Both the position numbers and the translations under genes were made by a program. Below, one piece after another: positions 6,711 through 15,846 of a DNA stretch of 15,846 bases. Numbering within the stretch: position 1 is the stretch's first letter; every line of letters begins with the position of its first letter. The stretch covers positions 66,651-82,496 of the forward strand of contig MU631712.1 in NCBI GenBank assembly GCA_026770615.1, given 5' to 3'. Under the pieces are notes generated by a model. It was given only the letters and a program-made list of their open reading frames with translations. It made no database searches and was not told where the DNA came from. The stretch comes from Pavlovales sp. CCMP2436 (Eukaryota > Haptophyta > Pavlovophyceae > Pavlovales).

Positions 6711-9700
6711 TCGGGGTCGGCATGGGCAGTCGCTGTCGTGCTTGCAGCATCCTTCGATATCGCGCTTGCAGCATCCTTTTGCAGAGACTCGCCACGCTCT
6801 CGCGAGCTGACTGCGGTCATGTCGATGAGCATGCCCTCCACGGAATGAACATCCCCGTGTTCGGCGGTGACGGTGGCGAGCGCGCTGGACAGGAACTGAG
6901 CGACGGCGATTGAGGGCATCATCTGGATAGGCGGTGGTGACAAAGCATTCAAGGCATCGTCCCAGCAGGGGTCAGCGATCGACATCACCACGTGGGGGCG
7001 CTTGTAGCGCGGGAGGTAGTCGAAAATCGCCTGGCAGAGGAGAACGTTGGCCTCGTCAAAAGGCGTGAAGAGCAGCACGAAGTCCAAGTTTTCGACGACT
7101 CGGGCGATGCGGTTGAGCTTCACCAGGTCCACTTCGAACTGCGCACCGCCGCCCACGACTTCATCAGTGGACCTCTCCATGTGCTGCGCGAGCAAGGCGG
7201 CACTGCCGCCTCCGCTGCTTACCGTTGGGTGGAAGAGTTGGCCGATGGGAAGGGAGCCAAGCACGCTCTGCGAGGGGTGCGAAGGGATAGATTCGGCGTC
7301 GGCATCGCCATCGCCGCTGACCCCCCCGCCTTGCGCACGCCACGAGGCGGACCACGAGCGTCGGTGACGCGATGGGTGCGTGGCTTTGACCGCTCTCGAT
7401 TCACCGCGATCGGTCGACTCCACTACGCCGCTATCGCGAAAGGACCCCCCCTCTGTCTTCCGCACGGCCGCAAGATCGGCGATCGCGACTTCCCAGCCCG
7501 CGCGCACGAGCTGCGCGCAGATGTCGCGCGCGACGTGGTCACGAGGCTCGAGGAAGACGACGACACCTCCTCCGCCCTTCCGTGAGGGGGGCAGATTGAT
7601 GCCGGCATCTTCCCGAGCGCCGCGCCCTGCCTCGCCAAGGGCACCGATCGCATACTTAAACAGGAGGGGCCCCGTGAGCTCGTTGCAAACCACGACTGCC
7701 ACAATATTTGTCGCGAACTGTGGGCCCCAGCTGAAGTGCGTTGCGATCTGCCGAGCCAGCCCAAGTGTGACGCCTGCTTGCGTCATGAACGCCATCCACG
7801 CATACGTTCGATGCTCAGTGGGGATCTTCGCCGCCCATCCGCCCAGATTCGTGCCGAGGATGATGCCGAGGGTGCGCGCGGTAAAAATGAGCGCACAGCT
7901 TGGAAGCATCTTCGGGACTGCATCCAGCTCGATCTCGGCGCCCGTGAGAGTAAAGAAGGAGATGTAGATGAGCGGGGACACCGCGTGGCACAGGTGGTTG
8001 AACGCCTCACGGTAGTTTGAGTAGTTGACCAAAGCAGCGCCAGCCTGAAAACCGGCGGCAAGGTGTGTGTGTGGGGGGGGTGGGGTGGGGTTTGGGGGCA
8101 AATTAGACGCGTGAACCAACGCCCAGCGCAGCGCCCGCAGGCCCTTGCTTGCGTACGCACCATCATGCACACAATCATGGGCTGCATGATCGCGAAGCCG
8201 AGGATCTCTGATGACAGGCTCTCGAGTGCGAAGACACCAAACCCGAGAGCCAGGAAAAAGGCCATTTGGAGGTACGCAAAAGCAGACGATAGCAAATGCA
8301 ACGCGCCATTGGCGTATGCCGACAGCGCAGGCCCGAACGCTCCGGCTGGGACCTGCCACGTGGGAACACGGACCAGGGCGATTACGAGGATGTTGGCGAC
8401 GACGAACCCGCCGACTACCGAGACGACCATCTGAAGGGCGAAAATGATGAGGACATCGGAGGAGTGCGCGTCTGGCCCGCCTCCGCCCTCCGCGCTCCCG
8501 GCCTTGTCGAGCGCGATGACCGCGAGGGAAGTGAGTGAAAATAGAACCACGACGAGCACGTCCATCATGATGATCACGGCGAGCGTAATGGTCACGAAAG
8601 GGCCGGCGGCGTTCATCTCGGAGATGATCGCGATCGACGACGACGGCGAGCGCGCGACTGACAGGCACCCGAAGAGTAGGGCGATCCCCAGCCGCTGCGA
8701 GGAGGTCATGCCGTGCGTGTACGGAAGGACGTCGCCGAAGAGCAGCACCGCACAGAACGTGCTCGCGTAGGTGACCAGAACGAGGCCTGCCGTGATGTAG
8801 AGCACCGGGCGGATGTACTCCTTCAGCTCGTTGAGGTAGAACTTTGCGCCGGCCGAGAACCCAATGAAACCCAACGCGAGCTTGCCGATGAACGAGAGGT
8901 GGCTTGGGCCATTATACGGCAGGAGCATCAGTCCGTGCGGTCCGACAATTATGCCCACAGCGAGGTAGCCGGTGACGAGAGGCACACCAATCGCTTGGGC
9001 GAGCTTCGCGAGATGCTTCGATGCGATCGCAAGGAAGCCGAACGCGATGATGAGCAGCAGCTGGTCGCGGGCAGATTGGCTGCCGCCCTCAAACCTATAC
9101 GGTGATGCGGGCAGGAACGCGTTGCGCGGCGGCGTCACCAAAACGTGCCCCACGGCTGCGCGGCCTCCGAACACGAGCGTCACTTCCGTCGGGCCCATTC
9201 GCCCCGCCGTGAAGCTAAACTCAATGCGCGAGCGATCGTCGCCGACGGTGACCGGTGACGACAGCTGCAGGAGCTGCCCCGACGAGTCGAGCGCTCGGGC
9301 ATCGAGGGCTCGCAGCAGCTGCTCCGTCTCCGAGAGAATCTCGCCGCGCGCGCCCGGGGTAACGGTGCTCGGCAGCGGGCTCAGGCGCGCGACGTTCCCG
9401 AAGTGATCCCGGGCGGTCACCTGGCAGGCCACTGGGGCGCCCTGCATCACCGGGTTCGGCTCGCACGACATCGTGGACAGGTCCATCGCGGGGTCCCCGG
9501 CGGCGACCACCATCGGCACCTGCAAGAAGACGCTCTTCTGCCCCCAACGATCTCCCCGGAAGCGAATCGAGATGCTTGACTCTTGCGCGCGTTCTGCGTA
9601 GACGACGAAGCCAAGCTCATCCACCCCTTTCGCGTGCACCGCCGAGCTGTACGAGAATCCAGGCCCGATGAGCACCTCGAACTCGGACACGTCCGCACCG

Positions 9701-12700
9701 GCGGCACGATTCCCGAAAGGGCCCCTGGTGACTATCGTGCACTGCGTCACCTCGCCAGCCCTCACCGGATTGGGAGCGCACGAGAAGTCGGTCATGCTCG
9801 GCACCAGCATGCCAGCGAAGATGCTCATGGATTGCGCAAACGACTCGTTCGCGCCTCCGATGCCGATCCAGTGCACGACGAGCATTACCACGCCCGTGTG
9901 CACGGGCGTGAACGTGAGGTTGAGGGCAGCGGGGCCTGCGTCGACTCGGCCGTCCACGTCATCCCCCAGCATTTGCACGTCAAGGAGACTCCCGTCGGAC
10001 TCGTTGATGTGCGCATGCACGCCAGCAGGGGGGGGGGCGCCATTCCCGAACGCGTCGCGGAACTGAGCGAGGCATGTCACTGCCTGCCCGACGAGGATGT
10101 GCTTGCGCCCGCAAGAGATCAATGTCGCGTTGGGGCTGAGCGTGTTGGGGAGGACCGTGATCCGCAGGGACGAATCCGCCGCCAGGCCGGGCGCCGATGC
10201 CACGAGCCGGATCGGCATCGCTTTGGTCATCACTATCGTCGCGTTCGCCAATCCGTCCGCCTCCTCGATGGAGGACGTCGACACGCCCTCAAAGATCTGC
10301 TGCTCGTACGTCATGACGATGAGGCTGATGGTGATACCGGGCTGACCGCTAAGGTCGACGTGCCGGTGGCCATCTGGGTCAAGAACCTCCACGACGACGT
10401 TGAATGGCGCCCCCGCGACGACCTTGGTCGGGACGCTGAGCAGCCGGAGCCTGCTCGCAGCGATCACCTCGCACTGCACCTCCACAGGCGGCGGCGTGCT
10501 GAAGAGCTCAGCATCTGCGCCGGAGATGGAGAAGGCGAGCGCGAGATTGCCGCCTGCCAACCCCGTCAAGGCGAACGTGCGGCTGGCGTTCGCCCCGAAC
10601 ACGAGCATGGGCGGATCGGCCCTGAGCACGTTGCTGCCGTTGAGCGCGAGCGTCACGCTCGCGCCCGACGCAGCGTCGGGCACACGCACAACGTACTCAC
10701 CCGACGGGACGCCTGCAACGAGCTTGAGGAACGCCCTGGGGAGCAGGAATTCCATTGGGCGCACTCGTATAGTGGCAGTGGGCGGCGGGGCCATGTGCGC
10801 CACATCCCGGCCGTTGAGAGCAAAGGACACCGTGTACGTTCCCGGCCTCCGCCCCACGATGCCGAAGCTGCATGCTGATTGGTTGCTGCCGGGTGAGATG
10901 ACCGCGGCGGGTGGGTCGAAGAGCAGATCATCGGCGATCGGCGTCACGGTGAGCGCGTGCTCCGGGGGACGGCTCACCTCGACCGTGAGGCGGGTGTCGT
11001 TGTGGAGGGAGACGACGTCCTTCTCCTCGAACGATATGCTGATGTGCTCATGGGGGAGGACGACCACCGTCGACTGCGCAGGCACGGCGAAGTGGGGCGC
11101 ATCGCCACCGCTCATGGAGAAACGGATCGTGCAGGACGCAGGCGTTGAGCTCTTCACGCGGATGGAGCCGGACACGGTCCGCTCGTCGAAGGCGAGCGTT
11201 GATGGCGTCGCCGAGCACGGCTCGAGAGCTGCGACGGTGAGCGTGATCTCCCCCCTGGGCGATTCCGACAACCGTAGTGTGAACGTCGTCTCCTCGCCCA
11301 CGTACTGCGCGCCAAGCTCGCGGGCGACCTCGAGTCGCTTCAGAGCCTGGACTCGGACCGGCACCGGGCTGGCTGCGTCGTAAAACGGCGCGTCCGGCCC
11401 GATGCGCTCGAGCCCGATCGCAGTGGCGCGCGCCCCAGCGAGCGCGATCGCGCGGAAGGTTGCAAAGAGGTGGTCAGAGAGCGGCGTGAAGTCGTACAAC
11501 GGCGGGTCGAAGCGCATACCGTCGGCGACGGGCCGGATGGTGACGTTGCGCAGCGGTGGGGCCGCCAGTGCGACGGAGAAGTTCGCGCTATCGAATTCAT
11601 ACAGGTAGTCGAATGGTATCGATTGCGCCACGAGCTCACCAGCCGCCGCGCCATCAGGTGGCTGCTGCACGAAATAGGCTGTGCTGCGCTGCAGCAGCCG
11701 CAGCACAATCGGCGGCGGGGCCTCGTAGTGCGCTGCCAGCGCTCCACTCAGCTCGAACGACACGCTACTCAGACCTGCCGAGTAGCAGACGACGACAACC
11801 TCCTGCACTTCGAGCATGGTCAGGTTGAACTCGAGCGTAGGCGGCTCGAAGCGCAGACCGGGACCGCGTGGCGTCACCAGGACACCTCGTTGGCTCGCAG
11901 CGGCGGGCACACCGTCGGCCGCGCGTGCAAGGGAGGCGACGGGCGTTTTCAGCCGGATCTGGATCGCTTCGCCGACGTAATAACTCCTGCCATCCGCGGA
12001 ACCGCCGCCCTGTGGCGATTCTTCAAGCCTCTCCAGTGGCGTGTGCAGCACAGTGAGCACGCCCGGTTGCTCGAAGCGGAGCCGGTGGTCTCCGGTGAGT
12101 GCGATCTCCACGTCGATGGCGGTGATCACATCGGCCTCCGGCCCTCCAGGGTTCCGCTCTGCGCGCAGCTCGAACGACACCGCGCCTGGCACACGCTGGC
12201 CGTCGGCATCTCGAACATCGACCGACAGCGGGGCCGATGCTGGCACGAATTCCAGGCCCGGCCCATGCGGCGTGATGATGAGGCGTGAGCACTCCGCCTC
12301 GGGAATGGCGCACTCGGCAGGCGCCTGGATACGCAGGGTCGACTTGCCAGCAGCGAAGAGGCGAAGGGTTGTCGGGATCGAGAGCACCTCGAGCAGCCGC
12401 ACGACCACCGCTTGCGACGGAGGGGCGCTGAAGTGGAGCATGTTCGGGCCGCCGGTCAGCCACTGCACGGTGCACGCCCCCACCGTTCGGTAGAGCACGT
12501 CAATCTGGGCCTCGGTGGACTCGGATGTGAACTCGAGCGTGCCCGGGGTGAAATCCAAGCACGAGGCGGCGGGCGTAAGCGTGACCCCTACGTAAGGTGA
12601 CGCCGAGAGCTGGACGACGAGCGTGGAGGTCTCACCCACATAGCGCGACTGCTTGATGGCGGTCGAAAAGATGAAGCCCTCCGGTGGCTTGATGAGGATA

Positions 12701-15452
12701 TGGGACTCGACCGGCTCGATAAAGTGCGCGGCGTTGGCCCCCCCGAGCTCGTATGTGATCGGGATGTCGCCCGTGACGGTGCCCTGCACGGCAAATGTGC
12801 GCGAACGGTCATGCTCGGGAAGGAAGTGTATGACTGGCGGGCTGAAGAGCAAGCCGCGCCCCCAAGGCCGGATGGACACTTCCTGGTCCAGGTGCTTTGT
12901 CACCGAGATGCTAAGCGCGGCGAGGTCGCCGACGAACAGGTCCGGGTAGCTAGCGAGGATGGAGAACGTCTCGAGCGTGATCAGCTGCACCTGCCCAACG
13001 TCACCGGTTGGCACTCGGACGTGTGCCAAAGCGCTCCCGTCTCCGGTAATGGAAAGGTGAAGCGGCGAGGCCGTTGCCGCGCGATGCGTGCTTATCGCGA
13101 AAACGCCGAAGAGCTGAGAGGAGTTTAGCACGATCGTTGGCGGAGAAATGTCGACGTCGGTCGAGCCCAGAAGCGAGAGCTCGAGCGACTCGCCCGCAAC
13201 GATACGCATCACCGATACGTTCACGTGGACCAGATCGCGTCCGACGTACGCGACAGTGGTCGACGGGAGAATCTTGAGCTCCTCGGCAGCCGCGAACTCG
13301 ATCGAGAGCGGGTCGTCGGTCGTGAACAGCTCCACGCCTGGGCCCGACAGGTCGAGGTTGAGCGTTAATCTGCACGCCGTTGTCGACGACAACGAAATGC
13401 GTTGCGCTTTGACAGAGGCGTGGAATACCAGGGCGGAGACCGGCTGGACGATGGTGCAGCCCTCGCCCGTTGGACGCGCAGTGACCTTCAAGTCGCCGCG
13501 CCATTCGGACGGAGGCGTCTGCGGCCAGACGTCGACCATGACGACGTCTCCGCGGTACGAAAGGTTGCCGGTAGCACCTTCGACACGCTTGGCCCGAAGG
13601 AGCGCGATGGGCGACACGACGACAGTCGTGTTGGGAGGTGATGCGAAGAGGTTGGTCTCGAGCCCGTGGTCATCGACGGACACGCTCCACGCAATGCTCA
13701 CGGTGCCCAGGGCAGATAATGCGCGCAGGGTTATGGCAACCGTGGTCGGCGAGCATACCAGTTGGGCCGAGCTGTCGGCGCTGTCCCCGCCAAACGGGCT
13801 CGGGCAGGGCTCAAAGCGTGCGGCGCGCGGCTCGAGCTCGAGGCCGTCAGGCAGCACCGGGCGCACCGTCACCGCGTAGATCGGTGGTCGTGAAATCGTG
13901 ACATTCAAGTACGCGTGGCCCTTGTACTCGCGCAAAAAAACGACCCCTGTAGGGGACACGTCCCAAGGGACGACGCGCACGGTTTCCCTGCTGCGAACGG
14001 TGACCCGAACCGCATCCGGCGGGGAGAACGCGACCCGCCCCTGCGCGCTTGCTAGCTGGAATCGAACCTCGGCCGACCCAGCAGCGAGAGCGAGGACGCG
14101 AATGCGCGTCGATCGCCGGTCTCCGGCAGCCCAAGAGAGATGCGTCGGGTTGAGCTCCACGAGTGCGCCGCCTGTCGAGACATCAAGAGCGACCATCTGC
14201 CCCTCGTCGAGCGAGCGCAGCGGCGAATGTGCGATGAGGACGTTCAGCTCAGACTCCTCGCCGACGTACAATGGCCCAAGCACCGCCGGCGAAATGGCGA
14301 ATGTCCCGCGCCCGATAATTGTGATCGTGCCGTTCGCCGGGGGCTGCACCCACATCTCGGTGCTCAGCGCGTCTGTCAACAGCGAGGACCACACTGTGCA
14401 CTCTGCAGGTGAGTCACCGGTGACGGTGATCACCTGCGCGCTGGAGCGTCCAGCGTGGAACTGAAGCCGCGTGGGTGTGAGCTGCAGACCCGGGAGGAGA
14501 AGGCCCGACCCATCGCCGCGCGCCGATGCCAAGCAGTCCGCATGCAAGACGAGCGTGATCTCGCCCGCCGGAGGTGCGCTGGGCGAGATCGTCAGCGAGA
14601 TGCTCTCCTCCACGTACACAGGCTCGGCTGGCCAGTCGACGGTAAACGTGGGCGGTGCTTGCACGGTGGCCTCGATCGGAAGCGTTGCAGAGCGGTGGGC
14701 ATCCGCAGAGGCTGCGTGGGCGATGAGCAAGATGGGGCCTGCGCGACGCGCCGTCAACCGAAACTCTGCGCTTGAGTTGGTGGCACGACGCACCAACTGA
14801 GCAGAGTTGGGGTAAACGCTGATCACCGCCGCGTCGCCGAGCGGCGACTCACTCACATGGGGAGCGGCATCAAAACTAGGCGGCGCTCGTGTCGTCACAA
14901 CCACGTCAAACACGCCCTCGTCATCTTGTGGCTGGAACGGCGTAGTGACGACCAAAACGCGTTCCTGCCCGACGTACCACTCGTCACCTGCGCCGAGCAA
15001 GGTGGCGAACAATCGAAGCTTCGGACGCACGACCACCTGCAGGGGTGGCGGGGGAGCGTATGCGCGCGCAGCTGGGCCAGAGAGCGTTGCCGTGATCTGC
15101 GAGAGGCCTCCGCCCTCGATCTCGTCCGGGGCGCTGACTGTGAATGACGCGTCGCACCGCTCGACACCACTCGCCACAGCTGCTGCATCGCACACGATCG
15201 ACTGCGGCGAGATCCGTAGAGGAGTGCCGTCGCTCGCGTCGCTCGCAGACAGGTCGAGCAGCAGCTCCGCGAATCCTGCCTCGCGGCAAGCAGGCGCGAG
15301 ATCGACGAGAAACCTCACGGTCACAGAGTCGCCGGGCCATATGACGAGGTCAGATGGATCGAACAAGACGGGCACCGTCGGGAGCACGCGGAGCGGTAAC
15401 GGGTCTGGTGCACTGTAGTGCACCAAACTGTCGGAGCCGCTGAGATAGAAGA
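6689..15452 (-). CDS. Giant Ig-like/filamin-like ectodomain fused to CPA2 cation:proton antiporter with RCK-like tail (5' partial, 2 exons)
   Basis: The coding segments are 15452-8161 and 8044-6689, joined in phase 0 across a 116-bp intron and ending in TAA. At least 2,882 residues are encoded. Order: about 2,130 residues of beta-rich repeats, about 13 hydrophobic helices of the Na_H_Exchanger (PF00999/CPA2) type, then a cytosolic TrkA-N/RCK-like domain. Family knowledge says CPA2 proteins exchange Na+ or K+ for H+; the actual ion here is unknown. An N-out/C-in 13-helix topology, as in NapA, would place the repeats outside the cytosol and the RCK domain inside, which is an inference. The 5' end is missing. 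The longest frame opens with GTG at 15528, which is no credible start, and its first residues read through a pyrimidine-rich tract ending in AG at 15453. The next residues (FYLSG, then VHYSAP) are the tail of a repeat whose head must lie in an earlier exon. The neighbourhood is repeats; no operon-like partner is visible. The antiporter call is secure. The 5' boundary and absence of further introns are less so. Confidence 0.85.
6870..7572 (-). other. RCK/TrkA-N-like cytosolic domain, degenerate nucleotide loop, with low-complexity insertion
   Basis: The first beta-alpha-beta reads GVVVFLEPRDHVARDICAQL followed by VRAGWEVAIADL. This matches the spacing of a TrkA-N Rossmann start, but the GxGxxG loop is replaced by LEPRDH. 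The second half resumes after an insertion of about 110 residues (roughly 7467-7130, rich in Ser, Gly, Arg, His and Asp). It contains LDFVLLFTPFDEANVLLCQ, then RPHVVMSIADPCWDDAL, and a proline-containing turn before AVAQFLSSAL. These match the DDEAN, P-V-x-x-DP and helix elements of RCK domains. In KefC/KEA-type transporters this domain binds NAD(H) or another nucleotide to gate transport; here binding is doubtful. The insertion could contain a missed intron, but it stays open in frame. The tail then runs SLQKDAASAISKDAAS, a short internal repeat, to the stop. Confidence 0.65.
7640..9060 (-). other. CPA2 antiporter membrane domain (about 13 helices, split by an intron)
   Basis: The helices begin at LLLIIAFGFLAI (9060) and end at GPLLFKYAIGAL (about 7640). 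Recognisable CPA features: VPLVTGYLAVGIIVGPHGL in helix 2; LGFIGFSAGAKF in helix 3; SVARSPSSSIAIISEM in the predicted unwound helix; IIMMDVLVVVLFSL in the next helix, with the candidate ion-binding aspartate at 8560-8562; and MTQAGVTLGLARQI followed by NIVAVVVCNELTGP near the end. The aspartate lies where KefC-type proteins have QD and NapA-type proteins DD; here it is MD. The intron at 8045-8160 falls within the helix reading FAIMQPMIVCMM/AGAALVNY. From memory, the TQAGVTLGLA and GPxLFK motifs resemble a CPA2 subgroup in marine bacteria and algae; this was not checked. Confidence 0.88.
8045..8160 (-). other. Spliceosomal intron (116 bp, GT-AG, phase 0)
   Basis: On the minus strand the donor is ATG|GTGCGTACG at 8160 and the acceptor is CCGGTTTTCAG|GCTGG at 8045. 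Reading through it gives a Pro/His/Thr-rich stretch that breaks a hydrophobic helix and shifts the frame. Removing it joins MIVCMM to AGAALVNY in phase 0 and restores a continuous antiporter. The 3' part is an extreme C/CA tract. This intron is the strongest proof of a eukaryotic gene in the window. Confidence 0.88.
9081..10467 (-). other. Ectodomain part 2: four Big/filamin-like domains, three with a C-x(12)-C motif
   Basis: After the Ig-like array come four domains of about 105-120 residues that are visibly different. The first contains VVVEVLDPDGHRH and lacks the cysteine pair. The next three carry the same signature: SC-x(12)-C-x(4)-R-x(2)-FGN, encoded near 10122-10055, 9790-9720 and 9470-9400. 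Two of them read SC(A/E)PNPV between the cysteines. The V-x-x-(R)D-x-FGN element is typical of Big_1/invasin-like and filamin-type beta-sandwich domains. The fixed spacing suggests a disulphide within each domain, which would require an oxidising compartment; this is inference. The domains sit directly before the first membrane helix and so would form a membrane-proximal stalk. Confidence 0.65.
10468..15452 (-). other. Ectodomain part 1: about 15 divergent Ig/Calx-beta-like repeats
   Basis: About 1,660 residues fall into roughly 15 units of 95-125 residues. A full unit has a YVGE-like start (YVGE encoded near 12631-12642, 11290, 14260 and 11975; variants YVGR, LFVGD and WYVGQ elsewhere). It is followed by alternating strands of the type LxVxxSxxP, a GLxFxPxxLxF block, then xVxFxLSGxDAxxFxxPPxxxVxV at the end. 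This pattern resembles beta-sandwich repeats (Calx-beta/Ig-like) common in large surface proteins of algae and bacteria; the assignment is by pattern, not by a profile search. The copies share only motifs, so the array is old. Many N-x-S/T sequons (NSS, NLT, NVT) are consistent with a secretory route. The most N-terminal unit is incomplete at 15452. Repeat count is approximate (14-16). Confidence 0.7.
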
Positions 15453-15695
15453 CTGGGGTACAGGGGTGGGGGGGCAATGAGCACAGGCGCAACGAGGGTA
15501 GGCAGATACAGCAAGCAGACAGACACACGCAGGCAGACGCAGGCAGGCGTCAGACAGACACGAGCTGACTCGCGAAGCGCACACTCGCAATATAAATTTC
15601 ATTGATATGTGATGGAAAAAAAAAAAAAAAAAAAATTGTAAGAATATAATTTATTCCTCCTGAGTCCGGCAATAATGCTATAAGTGAAGCTACTA
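15453..15695 (-). other. Probable upstream intron 3' end with pyrimidine tract and A20 run
   Basis: Read on the minus strand, 15453-15560 is a long C/T-rich tract with repeated CTGYCTG motifs, ending ACCCCTGTACCCCAG|TCTTC. This is a convincing 3' splice site directly before the mid-repeat start of the coding sequence. A run of 20 A on the plus strand (15616-15635) lies within it. No exon-like sequence is visible from 15453 to the window end. The upstream exon is inferred to lie outside. Confidence 0.55.
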
Positions 15696-15846
15696 CAGGG
15701 GATCGCGGGCAATAAGAACGGCGGGTTTAGAGGCTGAGGCTGATTTTCATAGCAAATTACATATGGTTAAATTTTGGTTAAAAGTACTATTGAAGGGCAA
15801 ACAAACGAGGCTCAGTTTCTTAACACGACGGTTTCTTATTGCCCGC
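15696..15846. mobile_element. Second copy of the MITE-like element, cut by window end
   Basis: It begins CAGGGGATCGCGGGCAATAA, keeps the internal blocks AGCAAATTACA, TTAAATTTTG, AAGGGCAAACAAA and GAGGCTCA, and ends TTATTGCCCGC at the last base. It therefore lacks only about the last 10 bp of the right terminus. It is clearly diverged from the copy at 5261 and lies in the probable upstream intron of the antiporter gene. Confidence 0.75.

Noticed and set aside
9583..10878. Long plus-strand open frames opposite the giant gene (also 11470-12288, 13148-13879, 6992-7585, 10400-11383)
   Set aside because: They lie fully antisense to a coding region with clear domains. High GC in third positions keeps the opposite strand open. 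None shows a domain.
15526..15528. GTG as start of the giant gene
   Set aside because: It is not a credible eukaryotic start, and the residues that follow read through a pyrimidine-rich intron end.
15321..15602. Minus-strand 93-residue frame with ATG at 15602 and a hydrophobic Cys-rich N terminus, resembling a signal peptide exon
   Set aside because: It runs in a different frame from the repeat domain, its Cys-rich part is the CTGYCTG pyrimidine tract, and it gives no head for the interrupted repeat. Only a transcript could revive it.

Overview
This looks like nuclear DNA of a unicellular eukaryote, most likely a microalga or related protist. The evidence is one very long GC-rich gene interrupted by a short GT-AG intron, surrounded by gene-poor DNA full of (CA)n and (TA)n microsatellites, minisatellites and short inverted-repeat elements. 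No Shine-Dalgarno/operon organisation or CRISPR array was seen, and I found no rRNA or tRNA gene by eye. I cannot name the species.

Layout. Positions 1-6516 carry no gene I can name. They hold, in order: a C-rich minisatellite edge; three copies of a GAGCTGAGCC-type motif; a long (CA)n tract running into a 71-bp exon-like island; two (TA)n tracts; an AAT-rich tract; a 21-bp ACAGTC minisatellite; a possible small ORF (2035-2385); a GC-rich patch with a 39-bp near-perfect palindrome; a Lys-Pro-Glu-type simple repeat; a five-copy tandem array of a TA-tailed unit (3780-4437); several hairpins; a 169-bp MITE-like element (5261-5429); and about 1 kb in which nothing is recognised. A 97-bp tandem duplication (6517-6710) then leads into the only large gene.

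That gene runs on the minus strand from 15452 (5' end not in the window) to a TAA at 6689-6691. Two exons join in frame and encode at least 2,882 residues. The order is: about 15 divergent immunoglobulin/Calx-beta-like beta-sandwich repeats; four Big/filamin-like domains, three of them with a strict C-x(12)-C-x(4)-R-x(2)-F-G-N motif; a CPA2-type monovalent cation:proton antiporter of about 13 membrane helices; and a C-terminal RCK/TrkA-N-like Rossmann domain. This last domain has lost its glycine-rich nucleotide loop and carries an insertion of about 110 residues. I infer a surface or endomembrane antiporter with a giant extracytoplasmic rod and a cytosolic regulatory domain. Coupling of an adhesive or mechanical ectodomain to ion/proton exchange is the most interesting hypothesis here.

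Upstream of the first visible exon is a pyrimidine-rich intron end, an A20 tract and a second copy of the 5261-5429 element, cut by the window edge. The gene therefore probably continues beyond 15846 and has mobile-element debris in an upstream intron.
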